From Paracoccus shandongensis (GTDB taxonomy: Bacteria > Pseudomonadota > Alphaproteobacteria > Rhodobacterales > Rhodobacteraceae), in NCBI RefSeq assembly GCF_017315735.1, contig NZ_JAFLRK010000037.1:1-34214 (forward strand): a stretch of DNA of 34,214 nt, read 5' to 3'. Below are positions 13,757 through 21,742 of the stretch, one piece after another (position 1 is the stretch's first letter; every line of letters begins with the position of its first letter). The position numbers were made by a program, and so were the translations under genes. The notes below the pieces were generated by a model, which was not told where the DNA came from, made no database searches, and saw nothing but the letters and a program-made list of their open reading frames with translations.

Positions 13757-15174
13757 TCCGCGTCGATCTGCCCCGCTTCCGGCGCTTCGATGCCTGGCGC
13801 GACGCGGCCCGGCAGTTGGCAACCAACCGCGTGGATGCGGCAAGCGTCACCTGGGCCGATGAGGATACCCCCGCCGGGCTGTTCGGCGCCGATCCCCTGC
13901 CGCCCCTCGGCCCGCATCCGGTGGCGGCCACCAGGGATTTCCTCAGCCTCGCCCAGACAGTCGCCAGCCATTCCGATCCGGAACGCTGGGCGCTGCTGTA
14001 TGCCGCGCTGCTCCGCCTGCAGGACGACCGGGTCTTCATCACCAACCCCGCCGATCCGCTGACCGACCGGCTGGGGCGCATGGCGAAATCCGTGCGCCGC
14101 GACATCCACAAGATGCACGCCTTCGTGCGCTTCCACGAACTGCCGGGCGACGGCCCGCGCCGCAGCTTTGGCGCCTGGTTCGAGCCCGAGCATCTGATCC
14201 TTGAGGCCGCCGCCCCCTTCTTCGCCCGGCGCTTTGCCGACATGGACTGGCTGATCGCCACGCCCGAAGGCATCGCCCGCTTTGACGGTGCCATTACCTA
14301 TGCACCCCCCGCGCCGCGCCCGGACTTTCCGGCGGATGCCGGCCACACCCTTTGGCACACCTATTTCGCCAACATCTTCAACCCGGCCCGCATCAAGACC
14401 AACGCCATGCGGTCGGAAATGCCGCGCAAATACTGGAAGAACCTGCCGGAAACGGCACTCATCCCCGCCATGCTGGCCGACGCCCCCCGCCGTGTGCAGG
14501 CGATGCGCGAAGCCGGGGCCACCACCGCGCCGGGCTTTGCCGCCAAGGTCACGGCACGCATCCGTCAGATCCCCGACGACACCCCGCCCGAAACGCTGGA
14601 GGCCGCGCGCCAGCAGGCCAGCCGCTGCACGCGCTGCGAGTTGTGCCACGCCGCGACCCAGACCGTCTGGGGAGAGGGCGATCCCACGGCCCCCCTGATG
14701 ATCGTGGGCGAAGCCCCGGGCGATCACGAGGATCTGCAAGGCCGCCCCTTTGTCGGCCCGGCGGGGCAGTTGCTGCGGCAAACCATGGACCAGGCGGGGC
14801 TTGACCCCGCGCAGGCCTGGATGACCAATGCGGTGAAACATTTTAAGTTCACCCCGCGCGGCAAGCGCCGCATCCACCAGACCCCCAATGCCGGTGAAAT
14901 TAAGCAATGCCGCTGGTGGCTGGATCTGGAACGCCGCCTGATCCAGCCGCGCCTGACCCTGGCCCTGGGTGCCACCGCCGCCTTTGCCCTGACCGGCAAC
15001 CGCGCGCCCCTGACCCCGCGGCGCGGCACGGTGGAAACCACGCTGGACGGCGGCCCGGTGCTGATCACCTGGCACCCCAGCCTGATCCTGCGCCTGGATC
15101 CCCATCAGGCCCAGGAAGCGCAGGCCCAGTTCACCGCCGACCTGACTCAGGCTGCCCGGATAATGGCCGCCTGA
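13753..15174 (+). CDS. udgX: DUF4130-UdgX fusion, uracil-DNA cross-linking glycosylase family
   Basis: 473 residues in two parts. Residues 1 to about 255 match the DUF4130/probable DNA metabolism domain, with WALLYAALLRL, HKMHAFVRFHE and WHTYFANIFNPARIKT. Residues about 285-473 are a uracil-DNA glycosylase fold of UdgX type: CTRCELC (292-298) and Cys386 for the iron-sulfur cluster, GEAPGDHED (319-327), NAVKHFKF, the UdgX hallmark KRRIH loop (371-375) and HPS (441-443). The His of KRRIH forms a covalent bond with the abasic sugar in mycobacterial UdgX. Characterised UdgX has GEQPG where this has GEAPG. GTG start overlapping the radical SAM stop. Cooperation of the two on damaged DNA is inferred. 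Confidence 0.92.
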   Translation: MIRVDLPRFRRFDAWRDAARQLATNRVDAASVTWADEDTPAGLFGADPLPPLGPHPVAATRDFLSLAQTVASHSDPERWALLYAALLRLQDDRVFITNPADPLTDRLGRMAKSVRRDIHKMHAFVRFHELPGDGPRRSFGAWFEPEHLILEAAAPFFARRFADMDWLIATPEGIARFDGAITYAPPAPRPDFPADAGHTLWHTYFANIFNPARIKTNAMRSEMPRKYWKNLPETALIPAMLADAPRRVQAMREAGATTAPGFAAKVTARIRQIPDDTPPETLEAARQQASRCTRCELCHAATQTVWGEGDPTAPLMIVGEAPGDHEDLQGRPFVGPAGQLLRQTMDQAGLDPAQAWMTNAVKHFKFTPRGKRRIHQTPNAGEIKQCRWWLDLERRLIQPRLTLALGATAAFALTGNRAPLTPRRGTVETTLDGGPVLITWHPSLILRLDPHQAQEAQAQFTADLTQAARIMAA

Positions 15175-15190
15175 CGGCTCTTTCACTTTG

Positions 15191-15240
15191 GTCCAAATAT
15201 CCTGGGGGAGTCCGCCTTGGCGGACGGGGGCAAAGCCCCC
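15191..15240. repeat. Intergenic double-hairpin element (REP-like), probable bidirectional terminator
   Basis: GTCCAAATATCCTGGGGG leads into two adjacent hairpins: GTCCGCC-TT-GGCGGAC (15210-15225) and GGGGGC-AAA-GCCCCC (15226-15240). I recall similar elements, with a CCAAATATCC lead and GC-rich hairpins, as common between genes in Rhodobacteraceae. It lies between convergent udgX and the ubiH-type gene, and the last C belongs to the latter's stop codon. Only one copy is in this window, so the repeat status rests on recollection. Confidence 0.5.
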
Positions 15241-16460
15241 TACAACGCCCGCCCCGTCAGAAGCCTCGGCATCGGATCGACCGACAGCCCCGCCGCCTGC
15301 CGCATGAAGCCGCGCCGCAGGGCGGGCACCGCCGTGACGATCCCCATGCCAATCCCGCGCACAGCGGACAGGACCGGATTGCCGCTGGCAAACAGCCGGT
15401 TCACCCCGTCCATGCCAAGCGCAAGGCTGGTCGCGTCGAACCGCCGCCAACCTTGGTATCGTTCCAGCACCAGATCCGACCCGATATCCTCGCCCCGGCG
15501 CGCCGCATCGACCAGCACCTCGGCCAGGGCGGCCACGTCGCGCAGGCCCAGGTTCAGCCCCTGGCCCGCGATGGGATGCACGCCATGCGCCGCATCGCCG
15601 ACCAGCGCCACGCGGTCCGCCACGTAACGTTCGGCCAGCGACAGGCTGAGGGGATAGGTGAAGCGCGCGCCCGCCAGTTCGATCCGGCCCAGATAGTCGC
15701 CGAAACGCGGGCGCAGCACGTCCAGGAAGGCGTCGTCGGGCAAGGCAGCGATGGCGCGGGCGTTGTCGCGGGTTTCCGACCAGACCACGCTGCTGCGGTT
15801 GCCGGGCAGGGGCAGGATCGCCAGCGGGCCGGTTTCCATGAAATACTGCTGCGCGATGCCGTCATGGGGGCGTTCATGCGCGATGGCCGCGACCAGCGCC
15901 GTCTGGCCGTAATCCCATCCCTGCCGCCGGATCCCCGCCCGCGCCGCCACCCCCGATCCGCGCCCGTCCGCGCCGACCAGCAGGCGGGCGCGCAGGCGGC
16001 GGCCGTCGGACAGCACGGCCTCGACCCCGCCCGGCGTGACCGCGTGGTCTGTCACCGACAACCCCGGCAAATGCTGCACCTTGCCCGCCATCGCCGCCAG
16101 AAGGGCGCGATACAGGAAGCGGTCCTCCAGCATGAAGCCGACCGGGCCTTCCTCGATCTCGGCGCTGTCGAAATGCAGGAAGAAGGGCGCGGCACCCTCG
16201 CCGGGCCGGCCTTGGGATGCCTTCACCTGCCGGATCGGCTGGCTGTCGGCGGCCAGCCCTTGCCACAGCCCAAGCGCCTTCAGCAGCCGTTGCGAGGCCA
16301 CCGCCAGCGCATAGGCCCGCCCGTCGAAATTGTCGCCCGCCCGCGCGTCCGCCGGGCGCGGATCGACCACCGCCACGCGCAGCCCCGCCTGCGCCAGGGC
16401 CAGCGCCAGCGTGGGCCCGTTCAGCCCGCCGCCCGCGATAAGGATATCCACATCAGTCAT
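15240..16460 (-). CDS. UbiH/UbiF-type FAD-dependent monooxygenase
   Basis: 406 residues. The N-terminal FAD-binding Rossmann motif is DVDILIAGGGLNGPTLALAL, a DG motif follows in LLVGADGRGSGV, and the second FAD motif is VALVGDAAHGVHPIAGQGLNLGLRD, typical of the UbiH/UbiF/COQ6 group. These flavoproteins hydroxylate the aromatic ring of ubiquinone precursors; which carbon is modified cannot be told. The start at 16460 gives the standard N-terminus. It overlaps the 3' end of the upstream SDR gene by 8 nt, so the two are cotranscribed. Confidence 0.88.
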   Translation of the reverse strand: MTDVDILIAGGGLNGPTLALALAQAGLRVAVVDPRPADARAGDNFDGRAYALAVASQRLLKALGLWQGLAADSQPIRQVKASQGRPGEGAAPFFLHFDSAEIEEGPVGFMLEDRFLYRALLAAMAGKVQHLPGLSVTDHAVTPGGVEAVLSDGRRLRARLLVGADGRGSGVAARAGIRRQGWDYGQTALVAAIAHERPHDGIAQQYFMETGPLAILPLPGNRSSVVWSETRDNARAIAALPDDAFLDVLRPRFGDYLGRIELAGARFTYPLSLSLAERYVADRVALVGDAAHGVHPIAGQGLNLGLRDVAALAEVLVDAARRGEDIGSDLVLERYQGWRRFDATSLALGMDGVNRLFASGNPVLSAVRGIGMGIVTAVPALRRGFMRQAAGLSVDPMPRLLTGRAL

Positions 16461-17349
16461 GGCGCGGATCATGCACGGGGACGCGGGGAAGTCCATGCGG
16501 CGTCTCGTCCGCCAGCACCGCCGCCAGCCCGCTGCGGTAATCGGGGTATCGCAGCCTGACGCCCAGATCCTCCTTGATGCGCCGGTTCGAGACGCGCTTG
16601 CTGTCGGCATAGAAGGACCGCGCCATGGGTGTCATCTCGGCCTTGTCGAAGGGCACCTCGGGCGGCGGCGGCAGGCCCAGCAGGTCCGCCGCATGGGCCA
16701 GAACGTCCTGCGGCGGGGCGGGATCGTCGTCGCAGACATTGTAGGCCGTGCCCGGCGCGGGCCGGTCGAGGGAGGCCAGCAGAACCTGCGCGATGTCGGC
16801 GGCATGGATGCGCGAAAACACCTGGCCGGGCTTGATGATCCGCCGCGCGGTGCCGTTGCGGACCTTCTGAAACGGCCCGCGGCCTGGACCATAAATCCCG
16901 GCCAGCCGGAAAATGTGCAGGGGCAGCCCGGCCCCCTCGGCAAGCGCGCGCCAGTCCCCTTCGGCCCGGATGCGGGCCTGGCCCCGCGCACCAGAGGCGT
17001 CCAGGGGGCTGTCCTCGTCCACCCAATCCCCGCCCCGGTCGCCATAAACGCCGGTCGTGGACAGATAGCCCAGCCAGCGCAGCCGCGCCCCCGCCAGGTC
17101 GTCGCGGAAGGCCGCCAGCACGGGATCCCCCGCAGGTCCGGGCGCGGCGGAGACCAGGATCGCGTCCGCCGCCGCGATCTCCTCGCGCAGACGCGCGTCC
17201 TCGCCGGGCCACAGGATCGGCTCGGCACCTGCCGCAGCCACCCGGCCGGGATCGGCGCGCGTCGTGCCCGCGACAGACCAGCCGCGTTCCCGCAGCAGGG
17301 GCGTCAGGAAACCGGCGGAATAGCCATGGCCGAAAACAAGCATCTTCAT
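16453..17349 (-). CDS. Atypical SDR family NAD(P)-binding protein (YeeZ-like)
   Basis: 298 residues. The Rossmann motif is MLVFGHGYSAGFL, followed by YLSTTGVYGDRGGDWVDEDSPLD and FRLAGIYGPGRGPF, which are characteristic of epimerase-like atypical SDR proteins such as E. coli YeeZ. The usual YxxxK catalytic pair is not seen after the Tyr of VYGD, as in many atypical members, so its enzyme activity is uncertain. The frame stays open far upstream, but the ATG at 17349 begins the Rossmann fold directly. It is divergent from amn across 93 bases and overlaps the ubiH-type gene downstream. Confidence 0.83.
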   Translation of the reverse strand: MKMLVFGHGYSAGFLTPLLRERGWSVAGTTRADPGRVAAAGAEPILWPGEDARLREEIAAADAILVSAAPGPAGDPVLAAFRDDLAGARLRWLGYLSTTGVYGDRGGDWVDEDSPLDASGARGQARIRAEGDWRALAEGAGLPLHIFRLAGIYGPGRGPFQKVRNGTARRIIKPGQVFSRIHAADIAQVLLASLDRPAPGTAYNVCDDDPAPPQDVLAHAADLLGLPPPPEVPFDKAEMTPMARSFYADSKRVSNRRIKEDLGVRLRYPDYRSGLAAVLADETPHGLPRVPVHDPRHD

Positions 17350-17442
17350 GACGCCAGCGTAACGGCCCGCGCGCCCCGGCGCCAGACGCTTGCCTGCGGC
17401 GGGCGGGGCTGGCAGGGTCGGGGGAAAGCAAGGACAAGAAGA

Positions 17443-18921
17443 ATGGACACGGATTCCCGTTACCTGCCGGTGGAAACGCCCGACGCGCCCGGCCGCCGGC
17501 AGTTCACCGACGCCGCCGCCGCCGTGGCGCAGTTGCAGCATCTTTACGCCCAGGCCACCGGCTTCCTGCTGGACCGCTTCACCCGCGCGCTGGAGGGCAA
17601 CAAGCCCGTCGCCCGCTTTCGCGCCTTCTACCCCGAACTGCGCCTGACCGTGCCGACGCATCCCCAGGTCGATTCGCGCCTGTCCTTCGGCCATGTGGTG
17701 GCGCCCGGCAGCTATTCCGCGACGATCACCCGGCCCGACCTGTTCGGCAACTATCTGAAGGAACAGATCGGCCTTCTGATCCGCAACCACGGCGTGCCGG
17801 TCACGGTGGGGGTCAGCGACACGCCCATGCCCGTCCATTTCGCGGTGGCCGCGCAAAGCGACCTGGCCGTGCCGCAGGAAGGCGTGCTGGATTTCAGCCT
17901 GCGCGACATCTTCGACGTGCCGGACCTGAACACCATGAACGACGACATCGTGAACGGCGTGGCAGGCCCGATGCCCGACGGCTCGCTGCACCTGGCGGCC
18001 TTCACCGCGCAGCGCATCGACTATTCCCTGGCGCGGTTGCAGCATTACACGGCCACGGCGGCGGGGCATTTCCAGAACTTCGTGCTGTTCACCAACTATC
18101 AGTTCTACGTGGACGAGTTCGAGGCCTTCGCCCGCCGCGTCCTGGGCGACCCGGCCCTGGGCTATGACAGCTTCGTGGCCCCCGGCAACCAGGAGATCCG
18201 CGAACCCGACGCGCCCCTGGCCACGCTGGCCAAGCTGCCGCAGATGCCGACCTATCACCTGAAACGCGCGAACGGGCAGGGGATCACGCTGGTCAATATC
18301 GGCGTGGGACCGTCCAACGCCAAGACCGCGACCGACCACATCGCCGTGCTGCGCCCCCATGCCTGGCTGATGGTCGGCCATTGCGCGGGGCTGCGAAACA
18401 GCCAGCGGCTGGGCGATTTCGTCCTCGCCCATGCCTATCTGCGCGAGGATCACGTCCTGGACGCCGACCTGCCGGTCTGGATCCCGCTGCCCACCCTGTC
18501 CGAGGTGCAGGTGGCCCTGCAGGAAGCCGTGGCCGAGGTCACGCAGCTTGAAGGCTATGAACTCAAGCGCATCATGCGCACGGGCACGGTCGCCACCATC
18601 GACAACCGCAACTGGGAACTGCGCGACACGCCGATCCACCGCCTGTCGCTGGCCCGCGCGGTGGCGCTGGACATGGAAAGCGCCACCATCGCTGCCAACG
18701 GATTTCGCTTCCGGGTGCCTTACGGCACGCTTCTGTGCGTCAGCGACAAGCCGCTGCACGGCGAGTTGAAGCTGCCGGGCATGGCCACGGATTTTTACCG
18801 CACGCAGGTCGCCAACCACCTGCTGATCGGCATCCGCGCCATGGAAAAGCTGCGCGAGATGCCGTTGGAACGGATCCATTCGCGCAAGCTGCGGTCCTTC
18901 AACGAGACGGCCTTCCTGTGA
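17443..18921 (+). CDS. amn: AMP nucleosidase
   Basis: 492 residues, close to the known enzyme. It hydrolyses AMP to adenine and ribose 5-phosphate, helping set the adenylate pool. The N-terminal AMP nucleosidase domain includes FRAFYPELRLTVPTHPQVD and LSFGHVVAPGSYSATITRP; the C-terminal nucleoside phosphorylase-like domain includes INIGVGPSNAKTATDHIAVL-type sequence (observed LVNIGVGPSNAKTATDHI), LMVGHCAGLRNSQRLGDFVL and ALDMESATIAANGFRFRVP with the nucleoside-binding Met-Glu. The start at 17443 has AGGA 8 bases upstream. It is a single gene with promoter presumably in the 17350-17442 divergent gap, where I see no clear hexamers. Confidence 0.92.
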   Translation: MDTDSRYLPVETPDAPGRRQFTDAAAAVAQLQHLYAQATGFLLDRFTRALEGNKPVARFRAFYPELRLTVPTHPQVDSRLSFGHVVAPGSYSATITRPDLFGNYLKEQIGLLIRNHGVPVTVGVSDTPMPVHFAVAAQSDLAVPQEGVLDFSLRDIFDVPDLNTMNDDIVNGVAGPMPDGSLHLAAFTAQRIDYSLARLQHYTATAAGHFQNFVLFTNYQFYVDEFEAFARRVLGDPALGYDSFVAPGNQEIREPDAPLATLAKLPQMPTYHLKRANGQGITLVNIGVGPSNAKTATDHIAVLRPHAWLMVGHCAGLRNSQRLGDFVLAHAYLREDHVLDADLPVWIPLPTLSEVQVALQEAVAEVTQLEGYELKRIMRTGTVATIDNRNWELRDTPIHRLSLARAVALDMESATIAANGFRFRVPYGTLLCVSDKPLHGELKLPGMATDFYRTQVANHLLIGIRAMEKLREMPLERIHSRKLRSFNETAFL

Positions 18922-18976
18922 CCCTGCGTCAACCGGCCGGGCCGCGCCTGCTTTCCGAGGAAGCCGCGAAAAAGGC

Positions 18977-19005
18977 TTGAACTGTTGGGGAAAACGGTGT
19001 GTAGC
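18977..19005 (+). promoter_or_regulatory. Predicted promoter of the HU gene
   Basis: TTGAAC (18977-18982), 17 bases, then TGTAGC (19000-19005). The -35 is good and the -10 modest. It lies 65 bases before the HU start codon in a 148-bp gap after amn. Confidence 0.42.
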
Positions 19006-19069
19006 AGGCGATATGCCGCAAAAGGCGCCAAGTTGGGCCCCGCAGAACCGGGCAAGAGGAGACAGATCG

Positions 19070-19369
19070 ATGGCTACGCCTTCCGCTAAACCGATGACCA
19101 AGACCCAGCTGGTCGCCACGCTGGCCGAGGAAATGGGCTCGGACAAGAAATCGGCCACCGCCGCGCTGGACGCGATCGCCGCCGTTGTGGCCCGCGAAGT
19201 CGCCGCCGGCGGCTCGGTCACGATCCCCGGCATCGGCAAGATCGCCTGCCGCGCCCGCCCGGAACGCCAGGTCCGCAACCCGCAGACCCAGGAAATGATG
19301 ACCAAGCCCGCCGACAAGCAGGTCAAGGTGACGGTCGCCAAGTCGCTGAAGGACAGCGTCAACAGCTGA
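19070..19369 (+). CDS. HU family DNA-binding protein
   Basis: 99-residue nucleoid protein. After a short extension (ATPSAKP) comes the dimerisation helices (MTKTQLVATLAEEMGSDKKSATAALDAI) and the beta-arm (SVTIPGIGKIACRARPERQVRNPQTQEMM) with the RNPQT tip that intercalates DNA. The usual Phe-Gly near the arm base is replaced (IPGIGKI), and the canonical GRNPxTG is QVRNPQTQE, so it is a divergent HU rather than a textbook HupA/HupB. AGAGGAGA precedes the start. It is monocistronic: own promoter candidate upstream and a strong terminator downstream. Confidence 0.9.
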   Translation: MATPSAKPMTKTQLVATLAEEMGSDKKSATAALDAIAAVVAREVAAGGSVTIPGIGKIACRARPERQVRNPQTQEMMTKPADKQVKVTVAKSLKDSVNS

Positions 19370-19393
19370 TCCCTGCCCTGGGGCAGAAGAACG

Positions 19394-19425
19394 GGCCGTG
19401 CCGCTGGGCGCGGCCTTTTTGTTTT
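19394..19425 (+). terminator. Rho-independent terminator of the HU gene
   Basis: A 9-bp stem, GGCCGTGCC and GGCGCGGCC with one G-U pair, has a 4-base loop and is followed by TTTTTGTTTT. It starts 25 bases after the HU stop. This is the clearest intrinsic terminator in the window. Confidence 0.88.
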
Positions 19426-19489
19426 GGCCTTCCTGCGGCAATCCGTCTCTGCTAGCCGTTCTGCATCATCTGCAGGACAGGGCCGGTTC

Positions 19490-20380
19490 ATGGACATTCG
19501 CGCGATCCTCATGGGGGTGTTCTTCGCGGTGATGTGGGCCTCGGCCTTTACCTCGACCCGGATGATCGTGACCGAGGTGCCGCCGCTGTTCGCCCTGGCC
19601 TGGCGCTTCACCCTGTCGGGCGGCATCGGCATCCTGGTCGCGCTGATGATGGGCGAGACATGGCGCGCCCTGACGCGGGCGCAATGGCGGGCGGTGGTGA
19701 TCCTGGGGCTGTGCCAGAACGCGCTGTATCTGGGCCTGAACTGGGTCGCGATGCAGTGGATCGAGGCGGGACTGGCCTCGATCATTGCCGCCACCATGCC
19801 GCTGATCGTGGCCTTCCTGGGCTGGTCGCTGCTGGGCGAACGGCTGCGGCCCCTGGGGGTCGCCGGGCTGGCCATGGGGCTTGCCGGGGTGGCGATCATC
19901 ATGGGCGCGCGGCTGCAGGGCGGCAGCGACATGACCGGCATCGTGATGTGCTTTGCCGCCGCCCTGGCGCTGGCCGTGGCCACGCTGACGGTGCGAGGGG
20001 CGAGTTCGGGCGGCAACGTGATGATGATCGTGGGCCTGCAGATGCTGGTCGGCGCCGCCACCCTGTGGGTCGTCGCGCCGCTGGTCGAGGACTGGCATGT
20101 CACGCCGAACCCGCGCCTTGTGGCGGCCTTTCTTTATACGGTGATCGTGCCGGGGCTTGTGGCCACCTGGGTCTGGTTCAAGCTGGTGGGCCGCATCGGC
20201 GCGGTCCGGGCCGCGACCTTTCATTTCCTGACGCCCTTTTTCGGGGTCGCCACCGGCGCGGCTCTGCTGGGCGAGCATCTGGCGCTTGGCGACGTGATCG
20301 GCGTGGGCGTCATCATGGCGGGCATCCTGGCCGTGCAGCTGTCCAAGTCGCCCGCCCCCGTCGCCCGCCCGGTGCCCTAG
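19490..20380 (+). CDS. EamA/DMT family membrane transporter
   Basis: 296 residues with about ten hydrophobic helices in two EamA repeats; the first ends near ERLRPLGVAGLAMGLAGVAIIMGARL and the second near GEHLALGDVIGVGVIMAGILAVQL. N-terminal FFAVMWASAFTSTRMIV is typical of drug/metabolite transporters. The substrate is unknown; family members export amino acids, metabolites or drugs. The start at 19490 begins directly before helix 1. The TAG stop lies in a CTAG palindrome shared with the convergent GST gene. Confidence 0.87.
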   Translation: MDIRAILMGVFFAVMWASAFTSTRMIVTEVPPLFALAWRFTLSGGIGILVALMMGETWRALTRAQWRAVVILGLCQNALYLGLNWVAMQWIEAGLASIIAATMPLIVAFLGWSLLGERLRPLGVAGLAMGLAGVAIIMGARLQGGSDMTGIVMCFAAALALAVATLTVRGASSGGNVMMIVGLQMLVGAATLWVVAPLVEDWHVTPNPRLVAAFLYTVIVPGLVATWVWFKLVGRIGAVRAATFHFLTPFFGVATGAALLGEHLALGDVIGVGVIMAGILAVQLSKSPAPVARPVP

Positions 20381-20943
20381 GACAGTCTTTCGCCGCAGCG
20401 CCCCACCCAGTCCCTGACGGCGGGCGTCACCGGCATCGCGTCCCCAAAGAACAGGAACGGCGAGACGCAGAGCAGATCCGCCGCCGAGAACTGCTGCCCC
20501 AGCAGGAAGGGGCCGTCTGCCAATGCCTCTTCCAGCCGTTGCAGCATCGTGCCATAGTCGCGGAAGGTCGCCTGCAACGCGGGATGGTCGATCTTCAGGT
20601 GATGCAGCAGCGCCACCGGCTCGATCACGCCCTGGTAGTAGAACAGCCAGGACAGGTATGCGCCGCGCTGCGGGTGCCCGACCGGCCGGCCAAGCCCGCT
20701 GTCGGGAAAGCGGTCGGTCAGGTAAACGATGATCGCGCCCCTTTCGCGAACGTGATCGTCGCCCGCGGCCAGATAGGGCACCTTGCCCTCGGGGTGGGGG
20801 TTCTGCGGATCGGCGCTGCCGCTGCCGTCCTGGCGGGTGATCGTCACGTCCACGATATCGACCTGGTCGCGGATGTTCATCAGGCGGATCAGCGTGACGA
20901 TGCTGTCCGACCGGCTTTGCGGGGCGTGATAGAGTGTCATCAT
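20377..20943 (-). CDS. Glutathione S-transferase family protein
   Basis: 188 residues. An N-terminal thioredoxin-like domain (TLYHAPQSRSDSIVTLIRLMN, then EGKVPYLAAGDDHVRERGAIIVYLTDRFP with the cis-Pro VPYL and glutathione-binding ERGAI segment) precedes an all-helical C-terminal domain (GPFLLGQQFSAADLL). The candidate active-site Ser follows APQSR. Substrate is unknown. The start at 20943 has AGGAGA 7 bases upstream. It is divergent from the WYL regulator across 64 bases, so regulation by that protein is possible. Confidence 0.87.
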   Translation of the reverse strand: MMTLYHAPQSRSDSIVTLIRLMNIRDQVDIVDVTITRQDGSGSADPQNPHPEGKVPYLAAGDDHVRERGAIIVYLTDRFPDSGLGRPVGHPQRGAYLSWLFYYQGVIEPVALLHHLKIDHPALQATFRDYGTMLQRLEEALADGPFLLGQQFSAADLLCVSPFLFFGDAMPVTPAVRDWVGRCGERLS

Positions 20944-20972
20944 GGGCTTGTCTCCTGTGGCTTTTGCGGCTT

Positions 20973-20992
20973 CAGCATAGCGGGGACTGCTG
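20973..20992. promoter_or_regulatory. Inverted repeat in GST/WYL regulator divergent gap
   Basis: CAGCA-N10-TGCTG lies midway between the divergent starts. It could be an operator for the adjacent WYL regulator, but the arms are only 5 bp and chance occurrence is quite possible. Confidence 0.22.
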
Positions 20993-21007
20993 ACAGAAGG
21001 GGGCAGC

Positions 21008-21712
21008 ATGGCCCGCACCGACCGCCTGATGCGCCTGATGGACGCGCTGCGCCGCCTGCCCGCGCCGGTCACCGCCGCGCGGCTGGCCGGGGAAACCGGC
21101 GTGTCCCCCCGCCAGCTTTACCGCGACATCGCCACCCTGCGCGCGGGCGGCGCGCTGATCGACAGTGCGGCGGGCCTTGGCTATACCCTGACCGAGGATC
21201 CGGCCCTGCCGCCGCAAAGCTTCTCGCGCCTGGAAATCGAGGCGCTGCGCCTGGCCGTCGAATCCCTGGGCGGCATCGGCGACGAGGATCTGGTCCGCGC
21301 GGGCCGCGACGCCCTGGCGCGGATCGTGGCGACGCTGCCCGAACGCCAGGCGCGCCAGGCCATGCACGCGATCACCCGCTGCTTTTCGCAGACGCCCGAC
21401 CGGCGCGCGCCCAGTGTCGATCTGGCGCTGATCCGGGCGGCCTGCTGGGACGAACAGGCGCTGCTGATCGACTATCTGGACCTGAACGGCCAGGCGACAC
21501 GGCGGGAAATCTGGCCCCTGGGCCTGTCCTATTCCGGCCAGTCGCTGATGCTGCTGGCCCATTGCCGGCTGCGCATGGATTACCGGATCTTCCACGTCAA
21601 CCGCATCGCGGCGGCCAGCCTGACGGGCGGCAGCTTCCGCCCGCGCCGCGTGGCCTTGGTGCGCGACTTTGCGCAGCATCGCCGGGAACACCCCTTCCGG
21701 GCGGCGCGTTGA
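21008..21712 (+). CDS. YafY-type HTH/WYL-domain transcriptional regulator
   Basis: 234 residues. The N-terminal winged helix-turn-helix spans residues 1-60 (MARTDRLMRLMDALRR; recognition helix region VSPRQLYRDIATLRAGG), and a WYL domain occupies about residues 140-210 (LLIDYLDLNGQATRREIWPLGLSYSGQ, then LMLLAHCRLRMDYRIFHVNRI). WYL domains are ligand or nucleic-acid sensors often tied to DNA damage or phage defence. AAGGGGG lies just before the start. It is 30 bases upstream of, and on the same strand as, the ligase-associated repair operon and divergent from the GST; which it controls is not shown. Confidence 0.87.
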   Translation: MARTDRLMRLMDALRRLPAPVTAARLAGETGVSPRQLYRDIATLRAGGALIDSAAGLGYTLTEDPALPPQSFSRLEIEALRLAVESLGGIGDEDLVRAGRDALARIVATLPERQARQAMHAITRCFSQTPDRRAPSVDLALIRAACWDEQALLIDYLDLNGQATRREIWPLGLSYSGQSLMLLAHCRLRMDYRIFHVNRIAAASLTGGSFRPRRVALVRDFAQHRREHPFRAAR

Positions 21713-21742
21713 TTTTCATGGAATGTTCACCATCTTGGTTTC

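Noticed and set aside
17350..20103. Very long leftward open frame (1216 codons from 20103 to 16453)
   Set aside because: Only the last 298 codons form a known protein (atypical SDR). The rest is antisense to amn, the HU gene and the EamA gene, has no domain, and arises from high GC codon bias.
21713..21742. Possible LexA box upstream of the ligase-associated exonuclease
   Set aside because: GTTC occurs at 21724 but the second half at N7 spacing is TGGT, not GTTC, so it fails the alphaproteobacterial consensus.
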